Position numbers and translations under genes: made by a program. A stretch of DNA of 64,000 nucleotides from Apostichopus japonicus (taxonomy: Eukaryota > Echinodermata > Holothuroidea > Aspidochirotida > Stichopodidae), in the NCBI RefSeq assembly GCF_037975245.1, contig NC_092582.1, positions 23,463,577 to 23,527,576 on the forward strand. The letters are read 5' to 3'. Under the pieces are notes generated by a model. The model saw only the letters and a program-made list of their open reading frames with translations. It was not told the DNA's origin and searched no databases. Every line of letters starts with the position of its first letter. Within the stretch, counting starts at the first letter, position 1. Shown one piece after another: positions 24,328 to 35,645 of this stretch.

Positions 24328-27300
24328 CTGTAAATAAATAAATACATATATATAAATAAATTAATAAATAAATGAATTAATGGTTGGACCCAACGTCACG
24401 TGCTCACCCAAGTGATATTTTATATATATTTATGATATTAAATATTATTTATAAAATAATTTATTTATATTTTCGAAAACTGACTCGAATAACTTTTCGA
24501 AAGTGTTTGAACGAACTTTGCAAAGAGCGAAATCTCATTGGAACTTTATTATCAGCTACTTAAAATTACACATGCTCCCCCACCATGCTCACCCCACCCC
24601 CGCACACACATCTTTCCTTATCCCAGCCTGGAACTGTAAACAGTATTGCTCAGTTTCCATAATTTTATGGCCCCTGGCCTGCATTGAGGATCGCTGCAGC
24701 TTGATTATCATGATACATACATCAGCGCATATATACCATCTCACCGATGTTACGTGGATATATACTTACAGTTTTAGTACAGATGATTTCTTGCCCAGCA
24801 TCATCTGAAGAAACTCATTGTATCCTATCGTGCCAGAGTTGTTCGTGTCCACCTCGGCGATTATTTTCCGCACTTCAATGATATTCTTGGGTTTCCCCAA
24901 CTTTTCCATCATTTTGCTTACGTCAGTGACGTCTACGTCACAAAAGAAAATGAAAAAGAAAAGAAAAAAGAAAGTAAGCAAAAAAAGGGGGAATTTATTG
25001 CGAGGCTGTATAAGGGGCGGAAGGGTGCGGTAGGGAAGGCATGTATGTAAAGTGTGTGATTTACAGAGGAGTCAGGTACGGCGGGGGAGAGGGTGGGGAG
25101 AGGGGTGTGGGTAGGTGGATGTGGTTACTATACAGAAAGTTATTGTAGCTTCCATTCTTTAATATTCTTCGTTCAATTACATAATCTCGACTTTACATTC
25201 AAGGAATAGTTAATAATATCTGAACGAATCACAGTAAGGTACCTACCAAGTACATGGGACAAGGATTATGGGTGTTAGGTCCAGGGGGAGGGGGGAATAT
25301 ATAATCCTGATTATATTTCCGTCACGATATGATATTATATTATCGCATATTCGGTATACTGCACAATCATGGTCTCCCCCTCTCAAAGGTAGACCAGTAA
25401 AAAGTATTTGTTACCCAATGTCGAAGCTCGTCTATATGTATAATCTATAATCTATAGGACCCTAACATGTTGCGGTGCGTAATAATATGGTACACTTTTT
25501 TGACATTAAGAAGTAAATATATAAAGCTATGCGTGAGGCAATTGCCCAAGGTAATTTTCATTCTTTTTTCGTTAAAATATGCGTAAAATGTGGAAGTACT
25601 TGTTGTCAACACATTGCTTAGTACAGACAAGCATACATGATGCATCATGGGCACATTATAAACCATGAATGAAACAGACCACATTCAAGCCGTTTCAGTA
25701 ATATCATTGCGAAAATATGTACAGAAAAACAACCAAAAAACATGTAGATTACAAAATATTTACCGAGATCATCTGAGTTATCCAAGTCGTACTCCATGAA
25801 CTGATCTGAAAGAGAAACAAGGGAAAGTTGATAACATTGTAAACTGTTTCGAAACATGTACATAATCCCTTGCAGTGTTCATAATTACATTCAGTATACG
25901 CACGTCACTCAGCGCAGGTACCTGTTACACGACACAGTATAGGAACTGGCGAATGTGCGTTTATAGAGGACACCATAATGGATTTTAATGGGTGTGATTA
26001 GTAGGGTCAAGAAACTGCATCAACATACACACATTATATATGTATATATACATATATAGTGTCATTATGATATGAGACCTTTTACTTTCTCTTTGGTTTT
26101 CTTTTCGTAAATTTAAGGAAGAAGGCCTAGTAAAGTAAACAGTGTTGAGACTGAAACAAAACGCCATAATTAGGGGGACAAACTAAAACGAATGACAGCG
26201 AATGACCGAATGACAATCGACTTTGTACAGGGTTAATTATCATTTGCGAATGACAGCGAATGAAGGCGAATGACAACGAATGACACCGAATGACAACGAA
26301 TGACAACGAGGGACAGTATTGAGAAGATATAGAATGATTAACGGAGTGGAGTAAATGCGGTTATTGGTTTTCTGCGCAAAAATGATTTGAGGAAAATCGC
26401 ATATAACGTGGTTGCAGGGTTTTGGTGTAATTTACGGATAGAAACCACAGGGAAAGTTTTTGTGTGAGAATGCGCTTGAGTGCTGTGCTTTTTACCTCTG
26501 TAGATTTATATAGAAAGATAACTGAAGCCGTTTCAAGATTATAGTATTGTTAGTTTCTAACATTTAATATCGGGAAAACGACGTTAAATTTACTTTTTAA
26601 AATCAGACTTACAATTTCGCTTACTATAAGGTGCGTTTTTATCTTGTCCGTACTTTACTAGATCTAGATACCCACGAAGTCTGAACTGTGATATCCGGTT
26701 GAAGCAAATGTCTGTGCTGTCATTACTGTCATTCGTTTTAGTCGACGCATTGTTTAGTGTGTACAACATATTGTCATTCGTTATGTGTAACGCAATTGTC
26801 TTTCGTTTTAGTAACACCCTAATTAGGTCGTATTTATAGAGTCACCATTTTGCAATCTCGTACATAAACTAAACTTGTGTCATTAATAGAGACAGACGTA
26901 GAAACCAAAACACACGTGGCTCGATGAGGACATAATTATAGACTTGATCAAGTCTTCAACCATGTGAGTGAAGAAAAATGGAAATATGTGATATCTCCCA
27001 AATAGAATCAGATCATTTTTCTTTTAACTATAGTTGGGTAAGTTGTTCATAACTGATCATAATCTATCGTATCGACCAATAATGAGAGTTCCTTGGGTCT
27101 TGCCTTTTTGTCATTTGGGACAATTTTTTTTCTATACTGTAGTGTCATATCCCGCTTCAGAGCACTCGTATTGTCAGTACGAGCAGTATGAATATCATGT
27201 TTCTATCAGATCCGTGAGGAACTGTTTATACTGTCAATACCAGTGCTTTGAAGCATGATATTGGAGTACAGTTTAGAGAGGTATAATTAGCATTAGGAAA

Positions 27301-30300
27301 TTGTCCCAACTGGCTGGGGTTTTCTGTCTCCTTTACCTAGAATGCAATAGCATATCCTAACCATACCCTATACCATACATTATGTAAGCACTCTATACGA
27401 TCAACGTCTTCCTCTACATTTTCCTATTCACGGTAGGGTGTATATCTCGATAAAACAATTACAACATTTTCGCAGGTGGATTATTTTGTCCCGTTTATTC
27501 ACTCCCAGCTTCAATTAATTATAATAACAGACTGCATAGGGCATGTACGATATGTCGACATTTCAGATATGGATTTCCTCATCATAAATCAAACTGATTA
27601 TTGTTTTATTAATGAACTTTTAATCTTAATTTTACCTTTGAATGCGACAAGTTTCTCCTCCAGCTCTTCTGGGTCGTACTCCTTATAATCACCATTGGCA
27701 ACGACTTGCTGAAATCGTGATAAAGACAAACAGCGGGGAAGAGAAGAAAACTGTAAGTCTCTGAAGGATTTATGATATAACCAAAGGAGTATAATAACGC
27801 ATTGATTTATGAGCTTTTTTTTTGGCGTGATATAGGTCCGTTAGTTTGGCTGGCTACACAGTGTAGAAAAGACAACATACTGAGTCGAGTGTAATTCATC
27901 ATATTGTTGAAACATGCTGAAATCACGAGATTCATTCAATGATAAATTTATGACGTTTGCTACAAAATTGTAGAAATGATGACTTTCTGATGTGATTCAA
28001 GAAATTAGTCAGTTTGCAGAAACCTTTTAACACATTAACTGAACAAATAATCACTTCCTTTTCAAATTGCTACGATATAATTTACAAAATGACCTCAGCA
28101 TTTCACGTTTCCATAAAATAAAAAACCAATTCATACATGGCATACATATAAAGCGGCTGGAAGTTTTATCACTGTTCTGGATTTTATAGCTCACTACGAT
28201 TTCAATAACATTTTTTTGGCTGAATGAAAACAAGTACTGGATAAATCCGGCTTCGAAGTGACTATTTGATCTGTCCTGCCATGTGACGTCATATCACACA
28301 CCATACGGTACCACATTACATATATATTACATAACGTCGTACCATCACTTAAATTAATGGATTCATTTTACGCCAAGAGTGAGGCCGTTTGGTCACGTGA
28401 TAGTACTTCTACTGTAGGCCCCACTTAACGATGTTCAGATGTGGAATCTGTGTTTTCTTATGCTGTACCATTCCTCAAGCAGCCCCCAAACCTCCCATCT
28501 CTTACCAGTTGCCACCATTACCACCCACCCCCCCCCCTCTCCCCATTCATCACAAGTACAAGTCGTCTGTTGTGTCTACTTTATCCAACTTACGTCATAC
28601 ATATTTCACATAAGGGGAGGGGAGGTAGGAGGGGGGGCATGGTAAACATTTTTTGATGTAAGAAGTGGACCATCTGTTTAACTCTCTGAAGTACACTGAC
28701 TTACCTCGTTAATTTCAGTTAGGCGAACGTTTTGTTCTTCTTTTAGGCGGCCCCATTGTTTACCTCCTGAGAAGAAAAATAGGAAGATGATGAAAGTAAC
28801 AAACTCTCAATATTTCTAGCTGCGAAATCTCTTGAAAAAGTTCAGTATCAATAATCATCTTTTGACTTTTATCTGTTATAACCAAGATGGGAGGGAAGAG
28901 GGGGGGGGGAAGAGGGGAGGGGAATAGGGGGAGGGACCGGGAGAATGTTCATGTTTCACAATCTTCACTTGTCCCATACCTCAACAAGATGAAGCTTGAA
29001 ATAAAAAAAAGCCATATACATTCTGACATTGTGTATAAAATCCGGAATTATCCATACAGCATTTCTCTCCACTGTTTTAAACTTGACTAAAACAAAGGGT
29101 AAAAGTACATCTAAATTTAAACAATGAGATGAGGCGAATATGGTGCTCAATTGTTCTAATGAAACCATATATATAATGCAGACGAATAAGGTGTTCGATT
29201 GTTATGATAAAACCATACATATAATGCAGGCGAATAAGGTGTTCGATTATTATGATAAAACCATACATATATAATGCAGGCGAATATGGTGTTCAATTGT
29301 TCTGATAAAACCATATTTAATTATAATGCAGGCGAATAAGGTGTTCGATTGTTATGATAAAACCATACATATAATGCAGGCGAATAAGGTGTTCGATTAT
29401 TATGATAAAACCATACATATAATGCAGGCGAATAAGGTGTTTGATTGTTGTGATAAACCATACATATAATGCAGGCGAATATGGTGTTCAATTGTTCTGA
29501 TAAAACCATATTTAATTATAATGCAGGCGAATAAGGTGTTCGGTTGTTATGATAAAACCATACATATAATGCAGGCGAATATGGTGTTCAATTGTTCTGA
29601 AACCATATTTAATTATAATGCAGGCGAATAAGGTGTTCGATTGTTATGATAAAACCATACATATAATGCAGGCGAATATGGTGTTCAATTGTTCTGATAA
29701 AACCATATTTAATTATAATGCAGGCGAATAAGGTGTTCGATTGTTATGATAAAACCATACATATAATGCAGGCGAATATGGTGTTCAATTGTTCTGATAA
29801 AACCATATTTAATTATAATGCAGACGAATAAGGTGTTCGGTTGTTATGATTAAACCATACATAATGCAGTCGAATATGGTGTTCAATTGTTCTGATAAAA
29901 CCATATTTAATTATAATGAAGGCGAATAAGGTGTTCGATTGTTATGATAAAACCATACATATAATGCAGGCGAATATGGTGTTCGATTGTTATGATAAAA
30001 CCATATTTAATTATAATGCAGGCGAATAAGGTGTTCGGTTGTTATGATTAACCATACATACAGTATATTGCAGGCGAATATGGTGTTCAATTGTTCTGAT
30101 AAAACCATATTTAATTATAATGCAGGCGAATAAGGTGTTCGATTGTTATGATAAAACCATACATATAATGCAGGCGAATATGGTGTTCAATTGTTCTGAT
30201 AAAACCATATTTAATTATAATACAGGCGAATAAGGTGTTCGGTTGTTATGATAAAACCATACATATAATACAGGATATACATCTATACTTGTATTACTGA

Positions 30301-33300
30301 CATCATCATAATTTGCATATTAATGCAACATGACAAATAGAAATTATAAAACGATACAATTAATACTGCTTTAAAGATGTGAAGTCATGCCACGAGTCAC
30401 TACACTGCTTTAAAAAGTTGAAATTGTACCCAGGTGAAAAAGTGGTTTTGATCACAATCAGTTAAATTAACTCTTGTTTTGAGAAATATTTCTCGACCAA
30501 CGCATTGTCACAATCGAATAGGATTATGAATAAGCTTTGACACATTAGCTTGTTATGTGCGTACTGTGTGTATACCCACGTACACACTACATCGGTGGCG
30601 ATAACGAATACTTGTGAAATCAGGTTTGCTTATAAATCATGTGTTTAGATTGCTTTGGAGAATTTTCTCAACTGACTTCAATGTTACTAACTTATTTGCA
30701 AACGTATATTTATTGCTACTGCATTACTACGTAGTAGGTATGGCTAAACTATTTCGCATGAGGCGAGTATCCCCTAAGTCAAAAGTTCACACAACGACAA
30801 GGTTACGAACCAATCCATTCAGGCCTTCTTGAACAAAAAATAAATAAATAAATCAAAAAATAATGGTTAAAAATAGCACTCAATATTTCGTGAATTGCCT
30901 TTGTTTAACAAAACGATAGCTTCTGTCTTCAAATATTCATAATCGAACAAGAAAAAAAAGGGGGTGACTGTATGGTAAAACGCAGCTGGTTCTTATGACA
31001 ACGTAATTGAGGTCTTTGTCAGTTTCCTTTGATGATGTGTTAAGAGATATAATTATAGAAAAAAATAAATTAAAAGAAGAAATCCTACGCAAAAAAATCT
31101 CTTTGTTCATGGTTTGCATTATATTCGTGTTATACATCAATGCATTATAGACTACAATATATATATTGGACTGCTGCAACCTGTACAAATTTTGTTTAAT
31201 ACATAAAATGTATGTAACGTCGTATATGCGAACAAACGAACACAACTGTAAAACGGCGTTGTTTGAGAACAGCCAACTTTCCGAGGCTTATATACTGCCT
31301 GCGTGGCGTGGAAGAAATATAATATTATGGTAATTAAAGTCTAGACAATGAGATAATCATTGGCTAAAAATAAGTTATGAACCATTATATTTGGTAATAT
31401 ATAGTAAGCTGTTCATATTTTTTATTTACAGGCCTAAGTGCTGGACTTTTTGTCGTTGTTGGCCTCAGTGGCGTAGGAAGGTACTTTTGAGTGGGGGGGG
31501 GATGAAGACTGATGGCCAGCCTGGGGAGGGGTCTAAGGGGAGGGGGTGTCCCCCTCCCCTTTGGATTTTTTTGCATTTCCAGGTGGCCTCAGATGCAATT
31601 TGGTGCAATATAGCACACTTCAACACCCACTCCATTTTGTTAACTTAATTTTGTATTTTCACCTGGCCTTAGATGCAATTTGGTGCTCCAAATGAGATTT
31701 TTTTCTCATTTGGAAATGAAAAGGGGTTTTCTGACTTGCGGAGCGAGGGGGGGGGGGGGAATGATACTTCCGCCCCTCCACATTTTTCACTGGGGGGCTG
31801 TGGTTTCAGTATTTACAATAGTATAGTGGGAAGAGTCATATCTTGGTATAGCGTGTATATAAGGAAGATTAAATGGTCACTTCCTATCAAGCATACTAAT
31901 TGAAATAATGCAGGAAATTTGAAATCATAAATATGCCAGAAATAGAGATGTCATCATTAAAGATTTAATCTATCCTGGCAGTATATATGGTTCGTCAAAG
32001 TCAGGGTTGACACTACCGTTCCATATGTCCTTATTCCATACGCATGTAGTTCTAATTTAATTGCGCATGTACTGCTATAGATCAACCATAACTCTACATA
32101 GGTTTGTATAGTGTGGAAAGCTCTGCAGCGTGATTTATTGACTTGACCCAAAAGGAGGAACCCATAACAGACTGATAAGGGCGGATAATGTTAGGGAATT
32201 CCCCACAAAACATCGCTTAGTTTAATGACGTCATTACGAAATAGGCCTATATAGCTCCTATAAACATTGTAACGTTAAAAGGATATTCTAGTGGCTAACG
32301 TTGATTGCTGAACAAACTTGTTAAAGAAATGACTCTAACTAGGAAAACCACATCCTCATACTCAGCACTTTGTGTTGCAAAGATATGAATTAAATAAAAA
32401 CATTAGTGATATCTTGTAAATGCATCTGGCAACAGCAGAATGGATGACGTCATCATGGCACTTCAGCTGAAAATGTCTTTATCTTTCTTTATAATTTGTC
32501 AATCATTTATTCATAAACAGAAAAGAGTATTCTACATAAAAGATACATTTTGATGAAATTTTAAGTACACAGAACTTTGACAAATGAATCAGGTTTCAAG
32601 GATATATCAACAAGAAGATTATAAAAGTCAAAGTAAAGCTTTTGGAGAGCATTTGCCCAGATGACATCACAGACCCCCCCCCCCCCCTCCCCCCTACTGT
32701 GATCCAACTTTCTGGAGTATATTGAATGTTCAGCCAGTCAAGAAAAGGTCACACGCGATCAAACATACCTCGAGTCAGGTGCAAGATTTTGAGACGGGGT
32801 TTTCAACTATAGCATTGTGGAATATAGTTCCCCACAATATAAGTTTCACAGTGTTTGCCATCCCTTTGAATTGTGTTGTAATAAATCAGTGAAGCATCAT
32901 CGTGTTGAATCTGAAAGACTTTACGTCACGTTATGATTCTATCGCAAGTTTTGAAAGTTAAGTTTAATCCTCAAAAACTGATCAGGTTTAAAAATAATCG
33001 TTCTGTAACCAACAAGGTATGTGTAATCAATTACACGTGGTTAATAATATGTTAATTAACATGTTAAATGTGTATTTAACGTGAATGGCCGAAAAATAAT
33101 ATTGTGTGTATACGGATCAGTTGAACAATATCAACCACCCCCCCCCTCCCCGTTAGGCTCTTGGTAGGTCCATTACGTGGTAATATCCGTGTGCTTACGT
33201 AACTGCCAATGCACGTTTAACGGATAGGCCTATATGTGATACGCTAATGCTGGTACCTCGCTGTGTATAATAATTCCGATGCACTATAAAATGCAATGAG

Positions 33301-34230
33301 AAACTTTTCTCAACAAGGAAGTTTGCTTGACGCTAGCTACAGTGAGTTGTGTTAATCAGACATGATCGCGGATGGAGTTGAACAACATGTGGCTTATTAT
33401 CTGTTAGTGTGTAAAGATTTGTATCTATGGTAGTTATCAACTAGTATAACGAACAGTATGTTAATATGTAACTTGAATGAACTTGGATTTACACACGTAT
33501 TTATATACTGCCATCAACAGTACATATATAACGATTGTAGATTACAAGGGGGGAAAGAAAAGATTATTGTATTACACCATGATTAACGAACTGTATGTCA
33601 ATAATTAACATATACGAGCCGGGGGAATATAGTCGGCGGGTGAGTTAAAACTACTTTTGGAGGGGGTTGCATGGAGCAACCGCATATTCTCATGGAATAA
33701 GTGGGTAATAATGTTTCAGAGTTATTTTTAGCTCAATTATTGATCGTTCTGTGTGAGTAGGATTCACTTGGACACCCCACACTTAACCCATCCCTATATA
33801 GGTTCCTGCATAGAGACACAGACGCTCCGCTTCACATGGTTGTAATGAACGGCTCTAGACAAGACCTTTTCGGGCGCTTTCAGGAAGTTCAGGGTTCACA
33901 TATAGGGTATAGAAAACATAATCTATGCAGACTCAGAGATGTAGATAACACAAAAACTACCTGCAGGGCAAACTGTATATAATAAACCCAGGGTCCCTTT
34001 CAGCTACGTAATAAGCCTATTACCCAATGTATATAGTTTGGTTTACCTCCGCCGTCAGTGTCGAAAGCTTCATTGCATTGATGCGGCGGTTATCTTATTG
34101 TCGAAATGAACAGGGATTTATAACAGACACAGACCAACTGTACTATATTCCAAAGATCTGCAGGGTTACACATACCGACTGTTAATGTGATTCCTTCTAC
34201 TACAGTCCACATGTCTTCCCTATATGCCAT
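24228..34230 (-). CDS. AIF1: Allograft inflammatory factor 1, whole gene (six coding exons)
   Basis: AIF1/Iba1 is a small cytoplasmic EF-hand protein that binds Ca2+ and bundles F-actin. In animals it is linked to macrophage or coelomocyte activation and phagocytosis. Coding exons on the minus strand: 34176-34230, 28705-28766, 27636-27708, 25764-25805, 24770-24932, 24228-24327. Introns are 5409, 996, 1830, 831 and 442 bp, all GT-AG. Phases 1, 0, 1, 1, 2 match at every junction and give 164 residues, slightly longer than the roughly 150 usual for the family. Family landmarks in order: GGKQWGRLKEEQ near the N-terminus, EKLVAFKDQFMEYDLDNSDD leading into EF-hand 1, MMEKLGKPKNIIEVRKII, EF-hand 2 (DTNNSGTIGYNE), FLQMMLGKKSSVLK, then ILMFEEK and a short Pro/Lys tail. 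Exons 2-6 are secure. Exon 1 rests on phase and donor fit only. Confidence 0.88.
24770..24932 (-). CDS. AIF1: AIF1 coding exon 5 (end of EF-hand 1, EF-hand 2)
   Basis: Acceptor at TGACGTAG, donor GTAAGT. Encodes VTDVSKMMEKLGKPKNIIEV followed by RKIIAEVDTNNSGTIGYNEF and LQMMLGKKSSVLK. The second loop DTNNSGTIGYNE fits the 12-residue EF-hand consensus at every coordinating position, including Gly6, Ile8 and Glu12. An in-frame TAA overlaps the donor (CTGTAAGT), so unspliced reading would end at this point. Confidence 0.92.
25764..25805 (-). CDS. AIF1: AIF1 coding exon 4 (EF-hand 1)
   Basis: Acceptor TCTCTTTCAG, donor GTAAAT. Only 42 nt, encoding QFMEYDLDNSDDL with a split codon at each end. It supplies most of the first EF-hand loop, with acidic or polar residues at loop positions 1, 3, 5 and 7. 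The family's central Gly at position 6 is replaced by Asp. Confidence 0.9.
26172..26820. mobile_element. 649-bp DNA element with GAATGAC subterminal repeats
   Basis: Terminal inverted repeats share AGGG and ACTAAAACGAA-GACA. The left half carries about ten copies of GAATGAC-type 10-mers (26187-26310), and inverted copies lie near the right end. AATT flanks both sides (26168-26171 and 26821-26824). No transposase frame. It lies in AIF1 intron 3. Confidence 0.65.
27636..27708 (-). CDS. AIF1: AIF1 coding exon 3
   Basis: Acceptor GATTTCAG, donor GTAAAA. Encodes QVVANGDYKEYDPEELEEKL then VAFK and the first base of the next codon. This is the linker that ends LEGFK in vertebrates, just before EF-hand 1. 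Confidence 0.88.
28705..28766 (-). CDS. AIF1: AIF1 coding exon 2
   Basis: Acceptor TTCTTCTCAG, donor GTAAGT. Encodes GGKQWGRLKEEQNVRLTEIN followed by E, the N-terminal helix shared by all AIF1 proteins (compare GGKAFGLLKAQQEERLDEIN in mammals). Entry is after one base of a codon; exit is phase 0. Confidence 0.9.
29130..30290. repeat. Higher-order minisatellite, two alternating subunits
   Basis: Two related subunits of about 48 and 52 bp share GCAGGCGAATA-GGTGTTC. One ends ACCATACATATA and the other ACCATATTTAATTATA, alternating over most of the array. It lies in AIF1 intron 1. Confidence 0.92.
31465..31800. repeat. Dispersed-type repeat with poly-G blocks
   Basis: Begins CAGTGGCGTAGGAAGGTAC and contains two copies of TTAGATGCAATTTGGTGC-like sequence about 80 bp apart and several G or C runs. 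It resembles a common interspersed repeat of marine invertebrates; I cannot name its class. Confidence 0.4.
32275..32730. mobile_element. Diverged relative of the TTAA MITE
   Basis: The left end TTAAAAGGATATTCTAGTGG and internal blocks (GATGACGTCATC, CAGCTGAAAATGTC) align with the element at 17157-17641. The right end is eroded (TGGAGTATATTG) beside a poly-C/CT tract, so the limit is approximate. It lies in AIF1 intron 1. Confidence 0.5.
34176..34230 (-). CDS. AIF1: AIF1 coding exon 1 (predicted start)
   Basis: It starts with ATG and reads MAYREDMWTVVEGITLTV plus one base (G), then the donor GTATGT. The dangling G joins the GA at the start of exon 2 to make the conserved Gly of the GGKQWG motif. 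Other animals have a short, variable N-terminus here, so homology cannot confirm this exon. It was chosen because start codon, donor quality and phase 1 all fit. An alternative first exon inside the 5.4-kb intron is possible. Confidence 0.5.
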
Positions 34231-34353
34231 CTTAATACACACTATTCTGTACAGTGATCTGACGTCACACAGTGATGTGATGACGTTCACCTTTAAAGAT
34301 CTCCTTTATTGGCTCCAATTATAGCACTCTATAGCTAGAAAAGTTTTGTGGTG

Positions 34354-34593
34354 ACGTAATCGACCTGCCACGGTCGTAATTCGACCTCAGGCTTTACAAT
34401 TAGCCTGCATAGCTTCTTTACACCATTAGGCTCTTTGTGTAAACACTGTGTGGAAATATGTTCATGTCTACAGTGTAGTTAATCATACAGCGTTCACACA
34501 AAGACCCTCATACATGAACAAATATGTGGCAGGCGTTGCAGACTAATTGGTTAAAAGAGGTCATTTTTTACGACCAAGGCAGGTCGATTACGT
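34354..34593. mobile_element. 240-bp fold-back MITE upstream of AIF1
   Basis: The outer 16 bp are a perfect inverted repeat (ACGTAATCGACCTGCC at both ends). Weaker complementarity continues inward through GGTCGTAA, CAATTAG and TGTTCATG, so nearly the whole element can fold on itself. No coding capacity. It begins 124 bp upstream of the predicted AIF1 start codon, within the likely promoter or 5' UTR. No clear target-site duplication was found. Confidence 0.7.
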
Positions 34594-35419
34594 AATCTTA
34601 AAAAACTATTTTATGAGAGCGTGCTAAAGTTGGGGTCTACACAGCAGACCTTTAAACAACATTCAAATGTGAGTACATGGTACGAGTAAACATATAAATT
34701 CCCCTCTGCCTGCGTGTCTTTGATGCATTGTTGATTAAATTCAATTTCATGATAGCCTATACAAAATATTGACTTCGCCGATTTCGTATATAGCAAGTGA
34801 GAATTAGGTTTCCATGTGAGTTGCGTAATTAGCAGTGATCTGTTTCTCTGACTTTTCCCAGGGATCTTCAAAGGGGGAAGCAATAACATTGTTTTTAAAC
34901 TAGTTGTGTATACTATAGCGCAGGCCACGCCTCTTGCGATGTGATGAAACATGAGCCCCCCCCCCCTCGTTCCCGCTCCTTCTTCCCCTAACGTATAATA
35001 AACAACCATATAGGCCTAGCCTATATGGGATGCATTTACCGAAGGTAACAAGAACCGATCCTGGAAAGAGGGCGAGAACCTAGTCACAGTGAATGAGGCA
35101 AGCAGTCGAGAAAAGGTTTACAAAACGTGCCTCTATAGGCTGCAGACTACGTAGGTGCTGCAATACTCCAGCACCGAATTTCCTGTATTTTTAAAATATC
35201 ATACGTTTCCCCAATCTTTCTTTATCGTTTCCTCTTTGCACTTAAACCACTATAAAGTTATCTCTATTAAGCGGAATCCATGTTATCCCATGCACTGGCT
35301 GTATGGTGTAGGACATCATATAGGCTGCTGCTATATTTATACAGCCTAACAAAGAAAATTATACATGGACTCGACATGAACTATAAATAGATCATATCAG
35401 TAGACTATGCACTGCATAA

Positions 35420-35645
35420 TGTACTTTTTAAGAAAAAGTCACCCAGGAAAGAACCTGGGCACGAAAACCAAACTACCAAACGACTGATCCGCTCTCAGCC
35501 CCAGTCCCCTGCATCGGGACTGTGACTGTGTGATCATCGTCAGGTGTGCATCACCATTCCCTGCATAATGTGTATGGAATTGCACTGGGGACGAGTTAGC
35601 TGACTGCAATGACCTAACCGCAATTCTGCCATCAGGGACCTTGTT
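35420..35645 (-). mobile_element. Probable degenerate tRNA-derived SINE
   Basis: Minus strand: GATGGCAGAATTGCGGTTAG then GTCATTGC resembles a tRNA A-box region. A weak B-box-like AGTGCAATTCC follows about 50 bp on, then a body ending in CCTGGGTGACTTTTTCTT. Confidence 0.4.

Noticed and set aside
34047-34090. Minus-strand reading NEAFDTDGG resembling an EF-hand, followed by a GT donor
   Set aside because: An in-frame TAA lies just before it with no usable acceptor in between, and nothing downstream continues an EF-hand. Treated as chance.
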